Origin: SLDF01 sp964537925
Lineage (GTDB): Bacteria > Bacteroidota > Bacteroidia > Chitinophagales > Saprospiraceae
NCBI GenBank assembly: GCA_964537925.1
Contig: CAZICV010000005.1
Location: 124,001-188,000, forward strand
Length of the DNA stretch: 64,000 nucleotides
Reading direction: 5' to 3'
Below, in pieces: positions 1 through 9,537 of the stretch. The notes beneath the pieces were generated by a model, which worked only from the letters and a program-made list of their open reading frames with translations, did not search any database and was not told the origin of the DNA. The position numbers and the translations under genes were made by a program. Numbering within the stretch: the stretch's first letter is position 1; every line of letters begins with the position of its first letter.

Positions 1-1576
1 TGTTCGATCCTTTGCAGGTATGAAAGACCTCTACGGTAGCGCATACGGCCGGATCTTCGTGCTGGCCGGGATCGAGATTAAGTCCCTGGCAGGCATGATA
101 GAGGATACCCTTTTGCCTGGGTTTGATACCTGCCCCGAGATCGGGCGCTTTACCAAATACGGCCCAACAGATCGACATGCGGTCGCCCGACCCGGCCATA
201 GACGGGAACGGGAAGGCTGTCTGCGGATCTGACTTCGTCCAGAAGTCATTCAGTACAGTCGTTACACCGGCTATTGCACCGGTGGCTGCATAGCTGAGTT
301 GCTGGTAGTTCTTGCCGTCGACATCCTGCTCTTTGAGCCGGTTGAGCGCTGCGGCGATCTCTTCGGCAGGCGGGATCGGGTAGGTATTCTGGTCGTATCC
401 CTCTGTCTTGAGCATGTCGCCGGTCCATGTCTTACCGGCGCTGTGCCACTGATCCCAGGTCCTGATTTGGCCTGTATCGAGCAGTTTCATTACCTCTGCA
501 AAGGTCTCATAGTGATCCATGGATCCGAAAGCGCTCCTGGCGGCGGCATCCCTGGAAGGACGTGGCTGGCCGGTACCGCTGTACGATGGATAGTTGTGTT
601 TCAGCGCCTGCTCGTCCGGCTGGAACTTTGGCTGTACCGCCTGCAGGGCTACAGCTCCTATCCGCGCTTTGATCATCGCCACGATTCCTTTACCTTCACC
701 CTGATCCGTGATACCATTGATCATATTGAGCAGCTCCATCAGGGCGGCGTCGGACTGCTGGGACGAAATGGTCGCATGCAGCCCGGGATACTCTACTGCA
801 TGGTTATTCTCAGTGGTATTGAAGAGGTCTTGTTGAAGGCTCGCCGGGGTGAAGAGCGACTCCCATAAGGTAGTGCCGTCGCTGTACCGGATGGAGAGGT
901 ATTCCCATAGACAGAGGTACATATGGCCGATGGAACCAAACATCGGCAGGTTTGTCTCCGTGTATTCAGGCTGCCATCCCGCAAAAGGTACGGTTGGAAA
1001 ATACTTTTGCAACTTGTCCGGCCGGATGATGCTCTCCGCGGCCTCCTCTGTCTCTTCTATCGCCAGGAAGAGACCGATCTGGCTTTTATTGACTGCGTCC
1101 AGTTTTACACGCAACTCATTGTATGGAGCTATGGTATCCTCAAGATCTATGATGTGTGGGATCACCGTATTGTCCGGACCGTAACATTTCCAGCCCAGGT
1201 CGGGCGTCTGCAGTGCAGGGCTGGTGAAGCTGGGCGTGACCTGCACTGCCGTACATATATTGGACGCCAGCTGGAGATGCAGCATTTCAGCAATGAAGAC
1301 ACTGAATATAGCATTGAAGGCCTGGTCATTTGGATTGCGTGGTTCCGCTACGGTCGCTTTTCCGGGCCACAGACGACCCCGGTAGAAGTCATTGTCCTTG
1401 CTGGTGATCTGGTGAGTGCCGCAAAGCGAGTACAGCGAGGTCATATAGAGTGGTATAGTGAAGAGCTCTACATTGACTGCCGCCTGGACTATGGCCTGCA
1501 GGGCTGATTTGTCCGTATCCTTCAGCGAAGGATCCCGTTGCTGCGCCCCATCCTTGAATAATAGAAGATTTTTCAT
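1..1576 (-). CDS. Ferritin-like (VioB / iminophenyl-pyruvate dimer synthase type) protein, partial
   Basis: An open frame runs leftward from an ATG at 1576 to the window edge without a stop (525 codons), so the C-terminus is missing. Near the N-terminus it reads VELFTIPLYMTSLYS (E37, Y44), followed by an ExxH at E97-H100 (AEMLHL), and a later EETEE acidic stretch near residue 170. This spacing resembles the ferritin-like domain named after VioB of violacein synthesis, where Glu and His bind a metal. There is no signal peptide, so it is probably cytoplasmic. The actual reaction is unknown: family members outside violacein and rebeccamycin clusters are largely uncharacterised, and no tryptophan-dimer genes are visible here. 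Domain assignment is fairly likely; function is open. Confidence 0.7.
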   Translation of the reverse strand, partial: MKNLLLFKDGAQQRDPSLKDTDKSALQAIVQAAVNVELFTIPLYMTSLYSLCGTHQITSKDNDFYRGRLWPGKATVAEPRNPNDQAFNAIFSVFIAEMLHLQLASNICTAVQVTPSFTSPALQTPDLGWKCYGPDNTVIPHIIDLEDTIAPYNELRVKLDAVNKSQIGLFLAIEETEEAAESIIRPDKLQKYFPTVPFAGWQPEYTETNLPMFGSIGHMYLCLWEYLSIRYSDGTTLWESLFTPASLQQDLFNTTENNHAVEYPGLHATISSQQSDAALMELLNMINGITDQGEGKGIVAMIKARIGAVALQAVQPKFQPDEQALKHNYPSYSGTGQPRPSRDAAARSAFGSMDHYETFAEVMKLLDTGQIRTWDQWHSAGKTWTGDMLKTEGYDQNTYPIPPAEEIAAALNRLKEQDVDGKNYQQLSYAATGAIAGVTTVLNDFWTKSDPQTAFPFPSMAGSGDRMSICWAVFGKAPDLGAGIKPRQKGILYHACQGLNLDPGQHEDPAVCATVEVFHTCKGSN

Positions 1577-2154
1577 CGAAGTCAGTTTATGTGGTTGAAG
1601 TGGAAAACAGGGTCAGTGGTAAGGGCAGACGGCGTCGGCCAGCACCAGGACGATCAATGCGCCGGGTAAAAGGAAACCCGTTAATGATATAACCAACTGA
1701 ATATTCGCAGAAAACCGGTTGTAATGAGACCCCGCAACAGAAGAGCCGCGAGATGCGAACATATTATATACCGGGCAGGAGGGGCTGCTCGGAAGCTAAG
1801 ATAGCAAAAAGCTTTTCAATAAAAATAAGGTTAAAAGAAGAAAAATATCCGCCGATATCGTAGAGTACGTAGAAATACCTGGTATAATAAGTATAAATAC
1901 GTGGTCGATTCGAAGAGGCGCATTCCGCCAGGGAGGAAGCACAAGATACGGCTGAAATGATTGGTGGGACCACCAGGAGGGGATGTTGGTACAGTGCCTG
2001 CCGCTGTTGCGCAGGGCGCCCTGCTGCCGCTACAGAAAGCCTCCGCATTATGCATCTTTACAAAAAGTTATACATTTGTTGCCGGTTGAGCTGAACCGGG
2101 GCCTGAAACAGCTCACTGGCATTCTTGCCGGGTCCACTCCTCAAATAATCCTGT
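1577..2154. other. Intergenic gap between ferritin-like gene and topA
   Basis: About 580 bases with no convincing gene. It separates two divergently transcribed genes and should hold both promoters. The middle (about 1740-1900) is clearly AT-rich. The only motif I can support is a TAnnTTTG box in front of topA. The short frames here overlap one another and give no protein-like sequence. Confidence 0.6.
2071..2078 (+). promoter_or_regulatory. Candidate promoter -7 box for topA
   Basis: TACATTTG matches the Bacteroidota -7 consensus TAnnTTTG and lies 76 bases before the topA ATG. No clear -33 TTG is seen at the usual 19-23 base spacing. Confidence 0.45.
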
Positions 2155-4761
2155 ATGACCAAAAAACTCCTGATAGTAGAGTCGCCGGCCAAAGCAAAGA
2201 CGATCGAGAAGATACTGGGAAAGGACTTCACCGTCAAGTCGAGCTACGGACACGTTAGGGACCTGGATAAGGGCAACAAGTCCGTGGATATCGCCAATGA
2301 TTTCAAACCTACTTATGTGGTCACTCCGGAAAAGGTAAAAGTGGTCCGGGAACTGAAGGAGTGGGTCAAAAAAGCTGACGAAGTGTGGCTCGCAACGGAT
2401 GAGGACCGTGAAGGAGAGGCAATCTCCTGGCATCTCTGCGAGGTGTTGGGCCTCAATGTAGACCAGACGAAGCGTATCGTATTTACAGAGATCACCAAGC
2501 CGGCCATCCTGAAGGCTGTGTCGAATCCCAGAGGAGTCAAGGTAGATCTTGTCAATGCACAGCAGGCCAGGAGAATACTTGATCGCCTGGTGGGCTTTGA
2601 GCTCTCCGAGCTGCTCTGGCGCAAAATTAAGGGTAAGTTGAGTGCTGGACGTGTACAATCAGTCGCTGTGCGGCTGATCGTGGAGCGCGAGCGGGAGATA
2701 CAGCAGTTCAACGGCCGGTCTTTCTATAAAGTAGCGGCTACTTTCCCGGTCAGGAACGAACAGGGCAAAACCGTGTCGCTAAAGGCAGAGCTGCCCAAGG
2801 ACCTGCCTCAGTCGGGAGATGCCCGGGATTTTCTGCAGAGATGTGTCGGCTCCGGATACACTATCCGGGATATAGAGGTCAAACCGGCCTATCGCAAACC
2901 TGCACCCCCGTTCACCACCTCGACACTGCAGCAGGAGGCCAGCCGTAAGCTGGGATTCAGTGTCAACCGTACGATGTCGACCGCTCAGAAACTATATGAG
3001 CAAGGTTATATTACCTATATGAGGACGGACTCCACCAGTCTTTCGGAGGTCGCTCTTCAGGCTATAGGTCAGCAGATCGAACAGGAATACGGATCACGGT
3101 ATCTGCAGGTCCGGCGCTACAAGACCAAACAGGATCTGGCGCAGGAGGCGCACGAAGCGATCCGGCCGACCTATATAGAACAGAAGAGTGTGACTGCAGA
3201 CAGAGATCTGCAGCGCCTCTATGAACTTATCTGGAAGCGGACCATCGCATCCCAGATGGCGGATGCCGTGTTGGAACGCACACTCGTGTATATCGCTGTC
3301 TCTACGCAGCCAGGTACTGACCTGGTAGCAGAAGGGGAAGTCCTCAAGTTTGACGGGTTCCTGAAGGTATACCTGGAGTCCAATGACGATGAGGAGGATG
3401 AAGATACGCGCGGCGTACTGCCACCGCTGCAGATCGGTATGTCCCTGTCGCTGGCAGAGATGCTGGCCACGCAGCGCTTCTCACGGCCACCCTCTCGCTA
3501 TACGGAAGCAGGGCTGGTCAAGAAACTGGAAGAGTTGGGTATCGGCCGCCCTTCAACCTATGCACCGACTATCACTAAGATCATGGAGGAAGGCCGGGGC
3601 TATGTAGTGCGGGACAGCCGCGAGGGTACGGAGCGGGTATATGAAATACTTCGCCTCAGGGACGACCGGATCAGCTCTTCGCAGGAAAAGGAGATCACCG
3701 GTGCAGTCAAGAACCGGCTCTTCCCAACGGATATGGGTGTAGTCGTCACGGACTTTCTGCACGAGCATTTCAAATCCGTCATGGACTATTCTTTCACGGC
3801 GGATATCGAGAAACAGTTTGACCAGATAGCGGCCGGCCGGCTGGTATGGAACAATATGCTGCGCGAGTTCTACCACCCCTTTCACCAGCAGGTGGAAGAG
3901 ACCCTGGAGACGGCCGAGCGAGCAACCGGAGAGCGTGAGCTGGGCATCGATCCTGAGTCGGGTCGTACAGTGATCGCCCGGATATCACGCTACGGCAAGC
4001 CCATTATCCAGATCGGCAAGCGGGACGAACTGGCAGAGGATGAGACGCCACGCTTTGCGAATCTGAAACAAGGCCAGATGATAGAGACGATCGAACTGCC
4101 GGAGGCGCTGGAACTGTTTGAGCTCCCGCGCACGCTCGGGAGCTACGAGGAGGTGGAAATCAGCGTCCATTCAGGGCGATATGGCCCATATGTCAAGTTC
4201 GGAGAGATATTTGTCTCGTTGCCCCGGGGCGAAGACCCTATGTCTGTGGGCCTGGACAGAGCGATCGAGCTTATCCGTGAAAAGCAACAAGCGGACGCCC
4301 CGTTCATGTACTACAAGGAGATCCCGGTGACGAAAGGCAAGGGCCGGTTCGGACCCTTCCTGAAGTGGGGAGACCTCTTTGTGAATGTGCCGGTCAGGAT
4401 CGGGCTCGACAAGATCACGAGCGACCAGGCCGCCGAACTTATAGAGGCCAAACTGGAAAAGGAAGCGAACCGCTATATCCGCCAGTGGCCCGAAGAAAAA
4501 ATATCCGTAGAGAACGGAAGATGGGGCCCGTATATCCGGTTTGGCAAGAAAATGGTCAAGATGGGCAAGGGTCCGGATGGCGCGAAGATCACGGCTGAAG
4601 ATGCCACTCTCCTGAGCCTGGAACAGGTCAAGGCGATGATCGAGCAGGAGATACCAGGTGCCTTTACCGCCAAGAAGGCCAAGGCAACCAAGACAGCAAA
4701 GGAAACAAAGAATAGCAAAAAACCGGCAGCTGGCAAGAAGACTACGGCCAGGTCGAAATAG
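2155..4761 (+). CDS. topA: DNA topoisomerase I
   Basis: Type IA topoisomerase that relaxes negative supercoils by cutting one strand through a 5'-phosphotyrosine. The 868-residue protein starts with a TOPRIM domain (VESPAKAKT with E9; ATDEDREGE with D82, D84, E86 as metal-binding acids). The catalytic tyrosine is Y288 in YITYMRTDS. The C-terminus lacks Cys4 zinc ribbons and instead has repeated GPY/GPF-(V/L/I)-K/R-(F/W)G units (for example GPYVKFGE, FGPFLKWGD, GPYIRFGKK), followed by a Lys/Ala-rich tail of about 30 residues, likely unstructured and DNA-binding. This layout is usual for Bacteroidota TopA. It converges with lpxB. Confidence 0.97.
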   Translation: MTKKLLIVESPAKAKTIEKILGKDFTVKSSYGHVRDLDKGNKSVDIANDFKPTYVVTPEKVKVVRELKEWVKKADEVWLATDEDREGEAISWHLCEVLGLNVDQTKRIVFTEITKPAILKAVSNPRGVKVDLVNAQQARRILDRLVGFELSELLWRKIKGKLSAGRVQSVAVRLIVEREREIQQFNGRSFYKVAATFPVRNEQGKTVSLKAELPKDLPQSGDARDFLQRCVGSGYTIRDIEVKPAYRKPAPPFTTSTLQQEASRKLGFSVNRTMSTAQKLYEQGYITYMRTDSTSLSEVALQAIGQQIEQEYGSRYLQVRRYKTKQDLAQEAHEAIRPTYIEQKSVTADRDLQRLYELIWKRTIASQMADAVLERTLVYIAVSTQPGTDLVAEGEVLKFDGFLKVYLESNDDEEDEDTRGVLPPLQIGMSLSLAEMLATQRFSRPPSRYTEAGLVKKLEELGIGRPSTYAPTITKIMEEGRGYVVRDSREGTERVYEILRLRDDRISSSQEKEITGAVKNRLFPTDMGVVVTDFLHEHFKSVMDYSFTADIEKQFDQIAAGRLVWNNMLREFYHPFHQQVEETLETAERATGERELGIDPESGRTVIARISRYGKPIIQIGKRDELAEDETPRFANLKQGQMIETIELPEALELFELPRTLGSYEEVEISVHSGRYGPYVKFGEIFVSLPRGEDPMSVGLDRAIELIREKQQADAPFMYYKEIPVTKGKGRFGPFLKWGDLFVNVPVRIGLDKITSDQAAELIEAKLEKEANRYIRQWPEEKISVENGRWGPYIRFGKKMVKMGKGPDGAKITAEDATLLSLEQVKAMIEQEIPGAFTAKKAKATKTAKETKNSKKPAAGKKTTARSK

Positions 4762-4783
4762 CGCGCATACAGGATGCCGGAGA

Positions 4784-5950
4784 TCAGGCCAGGTATGGGC
4801 CTATCAGGCGGGCCGCATTATCCGAAGCAGTACCATCCGGGTGCGATAGCATTCCGCGGAGTTTCCGGTATTGTTCCTGTATATATGGTTGTCTTTCCGG
4901 AGCTATCGCTTTGCGCAGCGCTTTTTCCAGGAGGTCTGGTCGCAGGTCATGTTGGATAAGCTCCTCCACAAACGGTTCATCGAGTATCAGGTTTACCAGC
5001 GAGATATACGGTATCTTGACGAGCATCCGCGCGATGCGGTAGGAGACAGTACTGCCCTTGTACACAACTACCTGGGGCACGGCGAAAAGCCCGGTCTCGA
5101 GCGTAGCCGTACCGGAGGTCACGACTGCCCCGGAAGCGGAGCGCAGGAGGTCGTAGGTATGTCCCTGTATCCAGTGTACCCTGGATCTGGCGCCAGGGTG
5201 GCTGCCGAGGGCCTGGTCGATGATCTCGTCGTAGAATGCGCGCGATTGTGCAGGTGCTCCCGCCACGACAAAGTCAAACTCCGGGAGGCGTTCTGCCAGA
5301 CGGAGCTGGACGGGCAGTATCTTGCGGATCTCTTGTTGCCTGCTACCCGGCAGCAGTGCGATGAGCGGTCGGTCTGCAGGTATACCGCACCGGGTTTTCC
5401 AGTCGTCTTCCTTTGGCGTCTTATCGCCTGTGACTGCCTCCAGCAGGGGGTGTCCTACAAAATGCGCCTGTAGGCCGTATTGCCCGAAGAAGGCCGTCTC
5501 GAAAGGCAGTATCACGAGCAGGAGGTCTACATAAGCTTGTATCTGCCTGACCCTGCTGCTCTTCCACGCCCATACCTGCGGCGATATATAATACACCACT
5601 TTATAGCCTTTCTCCCGGAGCCAGCGGGCCATGCGCAGGTTAAACCCGGGATAGTCGATCAGCACAACCACGTCAGGGCGAAAAGCGGAGATCTCAGATC
5701 TGCAGATACGAAAGTTGCGGAAGATCTGGGGGAGGTGCTTTACTACCTCGGCAAACCCCATGAAAGCCAGATCACGGTAGTGTTTAGTGATCTCTGCCCC
5801 TGCTTGTTGCATGAGATCGCCACCCCAGCCAAGGACCTCAGTGCCGGGATAGAGGTTCAGCAACGAGGCTACCAGCCGGCTGCCGTGAAGATCGCCTGAG
5901 GGCTCTCCCGCCAGGATAAATATTCTTTTTGGTATGGCCGGTCTGTCCAT
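4784..5950 (-). CDS. lpxB: Lipid-A-disaccharide synthase
   Basis: GT19 glycosyltransferase that joins UDP-2,3-diacylglucosamine to lipid X to make the lipid A disaccharide at the cytoplasmic face of the inner membrane. The 388 residues match the usual size. Visible motifs are LAGEPSGDLHGS near residue 13, DVVVLIDYPGFN, ISPQVWAWK and LLPGSRQQEI. It is the last gene of a leftward run (GNAT-like, surE, small membrane protein, lpxB) with only 9 bases between its ATG and the gene before. Its presence shows that the cell makes LPS. Confidence 0.96.
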   Translation of the reverse strand: MDRPAIPKRIFILAGEPSGDLHGSRLVASLLNLYPGTEVLGWGGDLMQQAGAEITKHYRDLAFMGFAEVVKHLPQIFRNFRICRSEISAFRPDVVVLIDYPGFNLRMARWLREKGYKVVYYISPQVWAWKSSRVRQIQAYVDLLLVILPFETAFFGQYGLQAHFVGHPLLEAVTGDKTPKEDDWKTRCGIPADRPLIALLPGSRQQEIRKILPVQLRLAERLPEFDFVVAGAPAQSRAFYDEIIDQALGSHPGARSRVHWIQGHTYDLLRSASGAVVTSGTATLETGLFAVPQVVVYKGSTVSYRIARMLVKIPYISLVNLILDEPFVEELIQHDLRPDLLEKALRKAIAPERQPYIQEQYRKLRGMLSHPDGTASDNAARLIGPYLA

Positions 5951-5959
5951 GCTGCGGGT

Positions 5960-6283
5960 CTAGGTCGTCTGGAACAGCTGCGGCCCGAAGAGCACCAACC
6001 AGAGCGCTACATAAGCCAGTGTGGGGAACACGAGCCCCCGCATGGACTGGTAGAAATATTGCTTGCGATAGAATTGCATCGGGATGATATTGAGGCATAT
6101 CCCGAGCAGGAGGCTGGTGCGGAGGCGAAAGTTGGGGGACATGCCCTCCGGGTTCATGACTCCCCAGTTCTCAAGCTGTTCGAAGATCATAAGGAAGATC
6201 GCATAACCGGCGAAGGGGATCAGCGCGCCAACCAGTATGCCGCTGAGTATGGAATCTCTTTTTAGCAGGAATCGAAACATCAT
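5960..6283 (-). CDS. Small inner-membrane protein between surE and lpxB
   Basis: 107 residues from the ATG at 6283 (a second ATG follows at once). An earlier in-frame ATG at 6349 would overlap surE by about 60 bases and add a polar, unlikely N-terminus, so I prefer 6283, four bases after the surE stop. Three hydrophobic segments are visible (about residues 12-30, 58-72 and 85-102), suggesting a polytopic membrane protein. I do not recognise the family. Its tight position between surE and lpxB says it is cotranscribed with them; a role in the envelope is only an inference. Confidence 0.7.
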   Translation of the reverse strand: MMFRFLLKRDSILSGILVGALIPFAGYAIFLMIFEQLENWGVMNPEGMSPNFRLRTSLLLGICLNIIPMQFYRKQYFYQSMRGLVFPTLAYVALWLVLFGPQLFQTT

Positions 6284-6287
6284 TGAG

Positions 6288-7064
6288 CTATTGTATTGGT
6301 GAGTGGAGCGGGTTGAGCTCTTCCAGCGCTTCATAGCATGTGAGGTCATGGCCTGAAGGTACTATCGATACATAACCGTTGGTGAGCGCCCATACATCGG
6401 TATCTGTCCCTTCATCCTCGTTGATGAATCTTCCTGTGAGCCAGTAGTACTTTTGCCCGCGGGGATCAGTCGCTTCCATGAACTCTTCTACCCAGCGCGC
6501 GCGGGCCTGCCGGCAGACACGCATGCCTTTGATCGCATCCTTTCCGAGCTTGGGTATATTGACATTGAGCAGCCTGGTGCTGGAAAGCCCGTGCTTGAGT
6601 ACGTAAGTGATGATCTGCCTGATATAGGGTTTGGCGGGCTCAAAATCCGCCTCGAATGAGTAATCTTCGAGCGAGAAACCGACCGAGTCCACGCCTTCCA
6701 GCGAGGCCTCCATCGCCGCAGACATAGTCCCGGAATATATGATGTTGATCGAGGCGTTGGAACCGTGGTTGATACCGCTGATACAGAGGTCGGGCTTACG
6801 GTCTTTCAGTACCACGTGTTTGGCCAGCTTTACGCAGTCCACCGGTGTCCCGTTGCATTCGTAAGCTTCGACATCTCCGAAGGTCGTCACTTTGTTGATG
6901 CGCAGGGGGTTGTGTATGGTGATCGCATGCCCCATACCCGATTGGGGAGAGTCGGGGGCAATCACGACAGGATCGCCCAGCTCCTGGGCGACTTCAACCA
7001 GTGCGCGCAGACCCGGCGCGAACAGGCCGTCGTCGTTGGTGACCAGGATCAGGGGTTTTCTCAT
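6288..7064 (-). CDS. surE: 5'/3'-nucleotidase SurE
   Basis: Metal-dependent nucleoside monophosphatase of the SurE family, also able to remove phosphate from short polyphosphate. The 258-residue protein opens with LVTNDDGLFAPGL, which holds the paired aspartates that bind the metal, and continues with GTPVDCVKL and SGINHGSNASINIIYSGT, the other active-site loops. Length is normal for the family. It lies in the leftward lpxB run, 61 bases after the GNAT-like gene. Confidence 0.95.
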   Translation of the reverse strand: MRKPLILVTNDDGLFAPGLRALVEVAQELGDPVVIAPDSPQSGMGHAITIHNPLRINKVTTFGDVEAYECNGTPVDCVKLAKHVVLKDRKPDLCISGINHGSNASINIIYSGTMSAAMEASLEGVDSVGFSLEDYSFEADFEPAKPYIRQIITYVLKHGLSSTRLLNVNIPKLGKDAIKGMRVCRQARARWVEEFMEATDPRGQKYYWLTGRFINEDEGTDTDVWALTNGYVSIVPSGHDLTCYEALEELNPLHSPIQ

Positions 7065-7125
7065 GTTGTAAAGGTCGGTAAATTCGTGAGCTTGGCCAAA
7101 GACAAAGACGGCGGCCGGCCTGTAT

Positions 7126-8391
7126 TTACCTGAACGGACTGCGCGGTATCCATGGCTCCTGGGGCGACAGGAAGTGAAGGAGCTCCGGGATCAGCCTGTG
7201 GTACAGCTTGTTGCGATGGCGGATATAGCAATACAGGTCTTCTGCGACCGCACCTACGGAGCTCTTGATTTCCATGGCCGTACGGCCGAAGTTGATTTTT
7301 GCGAGGCGGTGCGATATGGCTTTGTCTATCAGGTGGAAGAGCATATTGAGATAGAGCTGGTATTGCCTGTTCTCCTCCTGGGCAAAACCCACATAATGTG
7401 CTACCATTTCCCGGCCGTTGATGAAATAGCTGAAGAAACCAAGCGCCCTGCCATCCAGTTCGAATATGGCCAGGCGGTACTCTTCCGGCAGGCTTTGCAA
7501 CATACCGTGCAGGTAGTCCGGGTGCAGGCGTACCATATTGAAGCCCGCCTCATTGGCGATATTCTTATAAAGCTGGAAGAGTTCTTCACGCCTGGCGAAT
7601 GTTTCGGCGACATCCAGGTAACGGATGCGTATGGTCTGCGCCTTGCCGAAAGCACGCCGGGCGCGTACCCGGTATTTGGAGCTGAGCGCCTGCAGGTAGT
7701 CTTCGAAGGTCTTCCAGGCCGGGTTAACATACAGCAGCATATTCGGCTGTATCCTGAATTCGTACCAGCTTCCTGTATCGGTCAGCGCAGAGGGGAAACG
7801 GTGGTCAGGATACCACTCCTTCATCAGCGAGACGGGTATATGTCTTTTGTACGTCTTCTCCGTGTCCTGCCTTACCAATGCAAAACCGCTCGAGATCAGT
7901 GCGAAGCGGGTCTGTTCATTCACCTGCTCGTCGAACCACCCGTTGTAGTCGCCGGTGAGCAAAAGGTTGCCGTGCACGATGGTATAGAAGTCAATACGTC
8001 GCGCTACAGTCTTCCGGATCGCCTGTCGCAGGGACGGAAAGAAGGCCGTACAGTTGACCGGCTGCTCACAGGCCTCTTCTATACCCAGGCTCTGGGCAGC
8101 ATTGAAGTGCAGTACCTGGAATAGAAGTACCGAGATCGTCTTTCCTTCGTGGCGGAAGCAGGCATAGCGAAACTGCATGCCGGCCGGCGGATAGGCTTCC
8201 AGGGCGGCCAGGAATGACCGTTGCAGGAACAGAGAGTCGCATTGAAGCCACTCGGGTGGGATATCGGCTACGCGGTCAAAGAGGTATTCTTCGCATCCAT
8301 GCCTGGCTGTCGTCTCTCCTGCTGCGGCGGGCGCCGCGGTCTTGTGCCCGAGCTCCGTATTCTTTTCGCTTGGATCGTTTGTGCTCATCAT
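7126..8391 (-). CDS. GNAT-like (BioF2/FemAB-type) acyltransferase family protein
   Basis: 421 residues with two adjacent ATG codons (8391 and 8388). A polar N-terminal stretch of about 40 residues precedes the folded part. The C-terminal half has the pattern of the GNAT/FemAB-like domain called BioF2-like: YRVRARRAFGKA, ELFQLYKNIANEAGF, RLAIFELDGRALGFF, then a long helix and INFGRTAMEIKSSVGA. These proteins transfer acyl or aminoacyl groups in cell-surface or small-molecule chemistry, but the substrate cannot be read from sequence. It is the first gene of the run that continues into surE and lpxB. Confidence 0.75.
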   Translation of the reverse strand: MMSTNDPSEKNTELGHKTAAPAAAGETTARHGCEEYLFDRVADIPPEWLQCDSLFLQRSFLAALEAYPPAGMQFRYACFRHEGKTISVLLFQVLHFNAAQSLGIEEACEQPVNCTAFFPSLRQAIRKTVARRIDFYTIVHGNLLLTGDYNGWFDEQVNEQTRFALISSGFALVRQDTEKTYKRHIPVSLMKEWYPDHRFPSALTDTGSWYEFRIQPNMLLYVNPAWKTFEDYLQALSSKYRVRARRAFGKAQTIRIRYLDVAETFARREELFQLYKNIANEAGFNMVRLHPDYLHGMLQSLPEEYRLAIFELDGRALGFFSYFINGREMVAHYVGFAQEENRQYQLYLNMLFHLIDKAISHRLAKINFGRTAMEIKSSVGAVAEDLYCYIRHRNKLYHRLIPELLHFLSPQEPWIPRSPFR

Positions 8392-8469
8392 ATACAGTAC
8401 GACTGTAAACTATGAAGCGGCCTTAAAAGATCAGGCCCGGTGCAAAAAAACAGCTATATTCTTCCGGCC

Positions 8470-9537
8470 TCACAGATCCAGTGTTGCACCTTCTTTCGCA
8501 AACCGCTGCAGGTTGGTGGATATACTCAGGTGATGCGCACTGCCGGCCAGGTGGTAAGTGCCGAATCCATAGTCTACCCTGAACTGCTTGATGTGGAGCC
8601 CGAAACCGGCGCTGAAGCCTGCCAGGCTGCGGAAGTTCAGTACAGTGAGTTCCTTGCGGCGAAAGTGATTGTATCCTACACGTAGGCGTATATTTTCTTT
8701 TTTGCCGACATAGAGTTCGGCGCCGAATACAAGATGCCTGAAAAGATTGTCTGCAAACCGGGCAAAAGGATTTTCCACGGGGGGAGCGTCGCCTATAAAA
8801 AGTGATTTTTCTTCGCTTTCGGGGTTGTCATACAGCAGGTTCCAACGATGGAGGTGATGGGCCGTGACGCTGAACCGAAAGGGGGCGTGGTTGAGCCGCT
8901 TGGACAGGCCCAGCTGTACATCATAGGGCATTGATTCGCGGTCTCCTTCGCGGAAGGAACTTAGCGCAAACCCCAGGTTCTGGATCACAAGGCCGATACT
9001 TAACTTCTGTTCCTCTATCTCGTAGCTTGCTCCCAGGTCGGCAGCGAGCGCAGAGGCTGTATAAGCGTCGAGGCTTGAATTGATAAACTTCAGGTTCACC
9101 CCAAGCCGCAACCTCTCGTACAGGTTTTTGGAAGCGCCCAGGAGAGCTGCATAATCTCCTGACCTGAAAGTGCCGAGTTCCTGGTCAAACTCGTCCGTAC
9201 GCTTGAACTCCCCGTACTGCAGGTACTGGAAGCCGGCATGGGCGGTCCAGCCGGAACGTGCAAAATGATGCGCATAGTTGAAATAGCCGTTCTGCAGACC
9301 GGCGAAGTAGAATTGGTGATTGAAGGACAATGACTGGTGCATGGAGGAAGAGAGGGACGCAGGATTGTAGGCGGCCAGTGTGGCGTCAGCATCTGCTGAA
9401 CTGATATTGACGCCTCCGATTGCAGTCAGCCTGGCCGAATTGGGGAGCCGCAAAAAACGAAAGATACTTTCTCCGCCCACCTGGGCCCCGGCTGACACGG
9501 CGATTGCCGAGAGAAACAGGAATAGAATTGATCTCAT
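8470..9537 (-). CDS. porQ: Type IX secretion system protein PorQ
   Basis: 355 residues with a signal peptide (MRSILFLFLSAIAVSAGAQ) followed by GGESIFRFLRLPNSARLTA and SADADATLAAYNPASLS, the characteristic start of PorQ, then alternating strands typical of a FadL-like outer-membrane barrel. PorQ works with PorU, PorV and PorZ in the attachment complex that cleaves T9SS sorting domains and links cargo to the surface. Its ATG overlaps the stop of the upstream lipoprotein gene by four bases (ATGA), so the two are probably translated together. Confidence 0.85.
   Translation of the reverse strand: MRSILFLFLSAIAVSAGAQVGGESIFRFLRLPNSARLTAIGGVNISSADADATLAAYNPASLSSSMHQSLSFNHQFYFAGLQNGYFNYAHHFARSGWTAHAGFQYLQYGEFKRTDEFDQELGTFRSGDYAALLGASKNLYERLRLGVNLKFINSSLDAYTASALAADLGASYEIEEQKLSIGLVIQNLGFALSSFREGDRESMPYDVQLGLSKRLNHAPFRFSVTAHHLHRWNLLYDNPESEEKSLFIGDAPPVENPFARFADNLFRHLVFGAELYVGKKENIRLRVGYNHFRRKELTVLNFRSLAGFSAGFGLHIKQFRVDYGFGTYHLAGSAHHLSISTNLQRFAKEGATLDL

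Noticed and set aside
299..1507. Two plus-strand frames near the left edge
   Set aside because: Both are antisense to the ferritin-like gene, which is open over the whole 1576 bases and carries a domain signature.
4871..5899. Plus-strand frames opposite lpxB
   Set aside because: Shadows; lpxB on the minus strand has full motifs and length.
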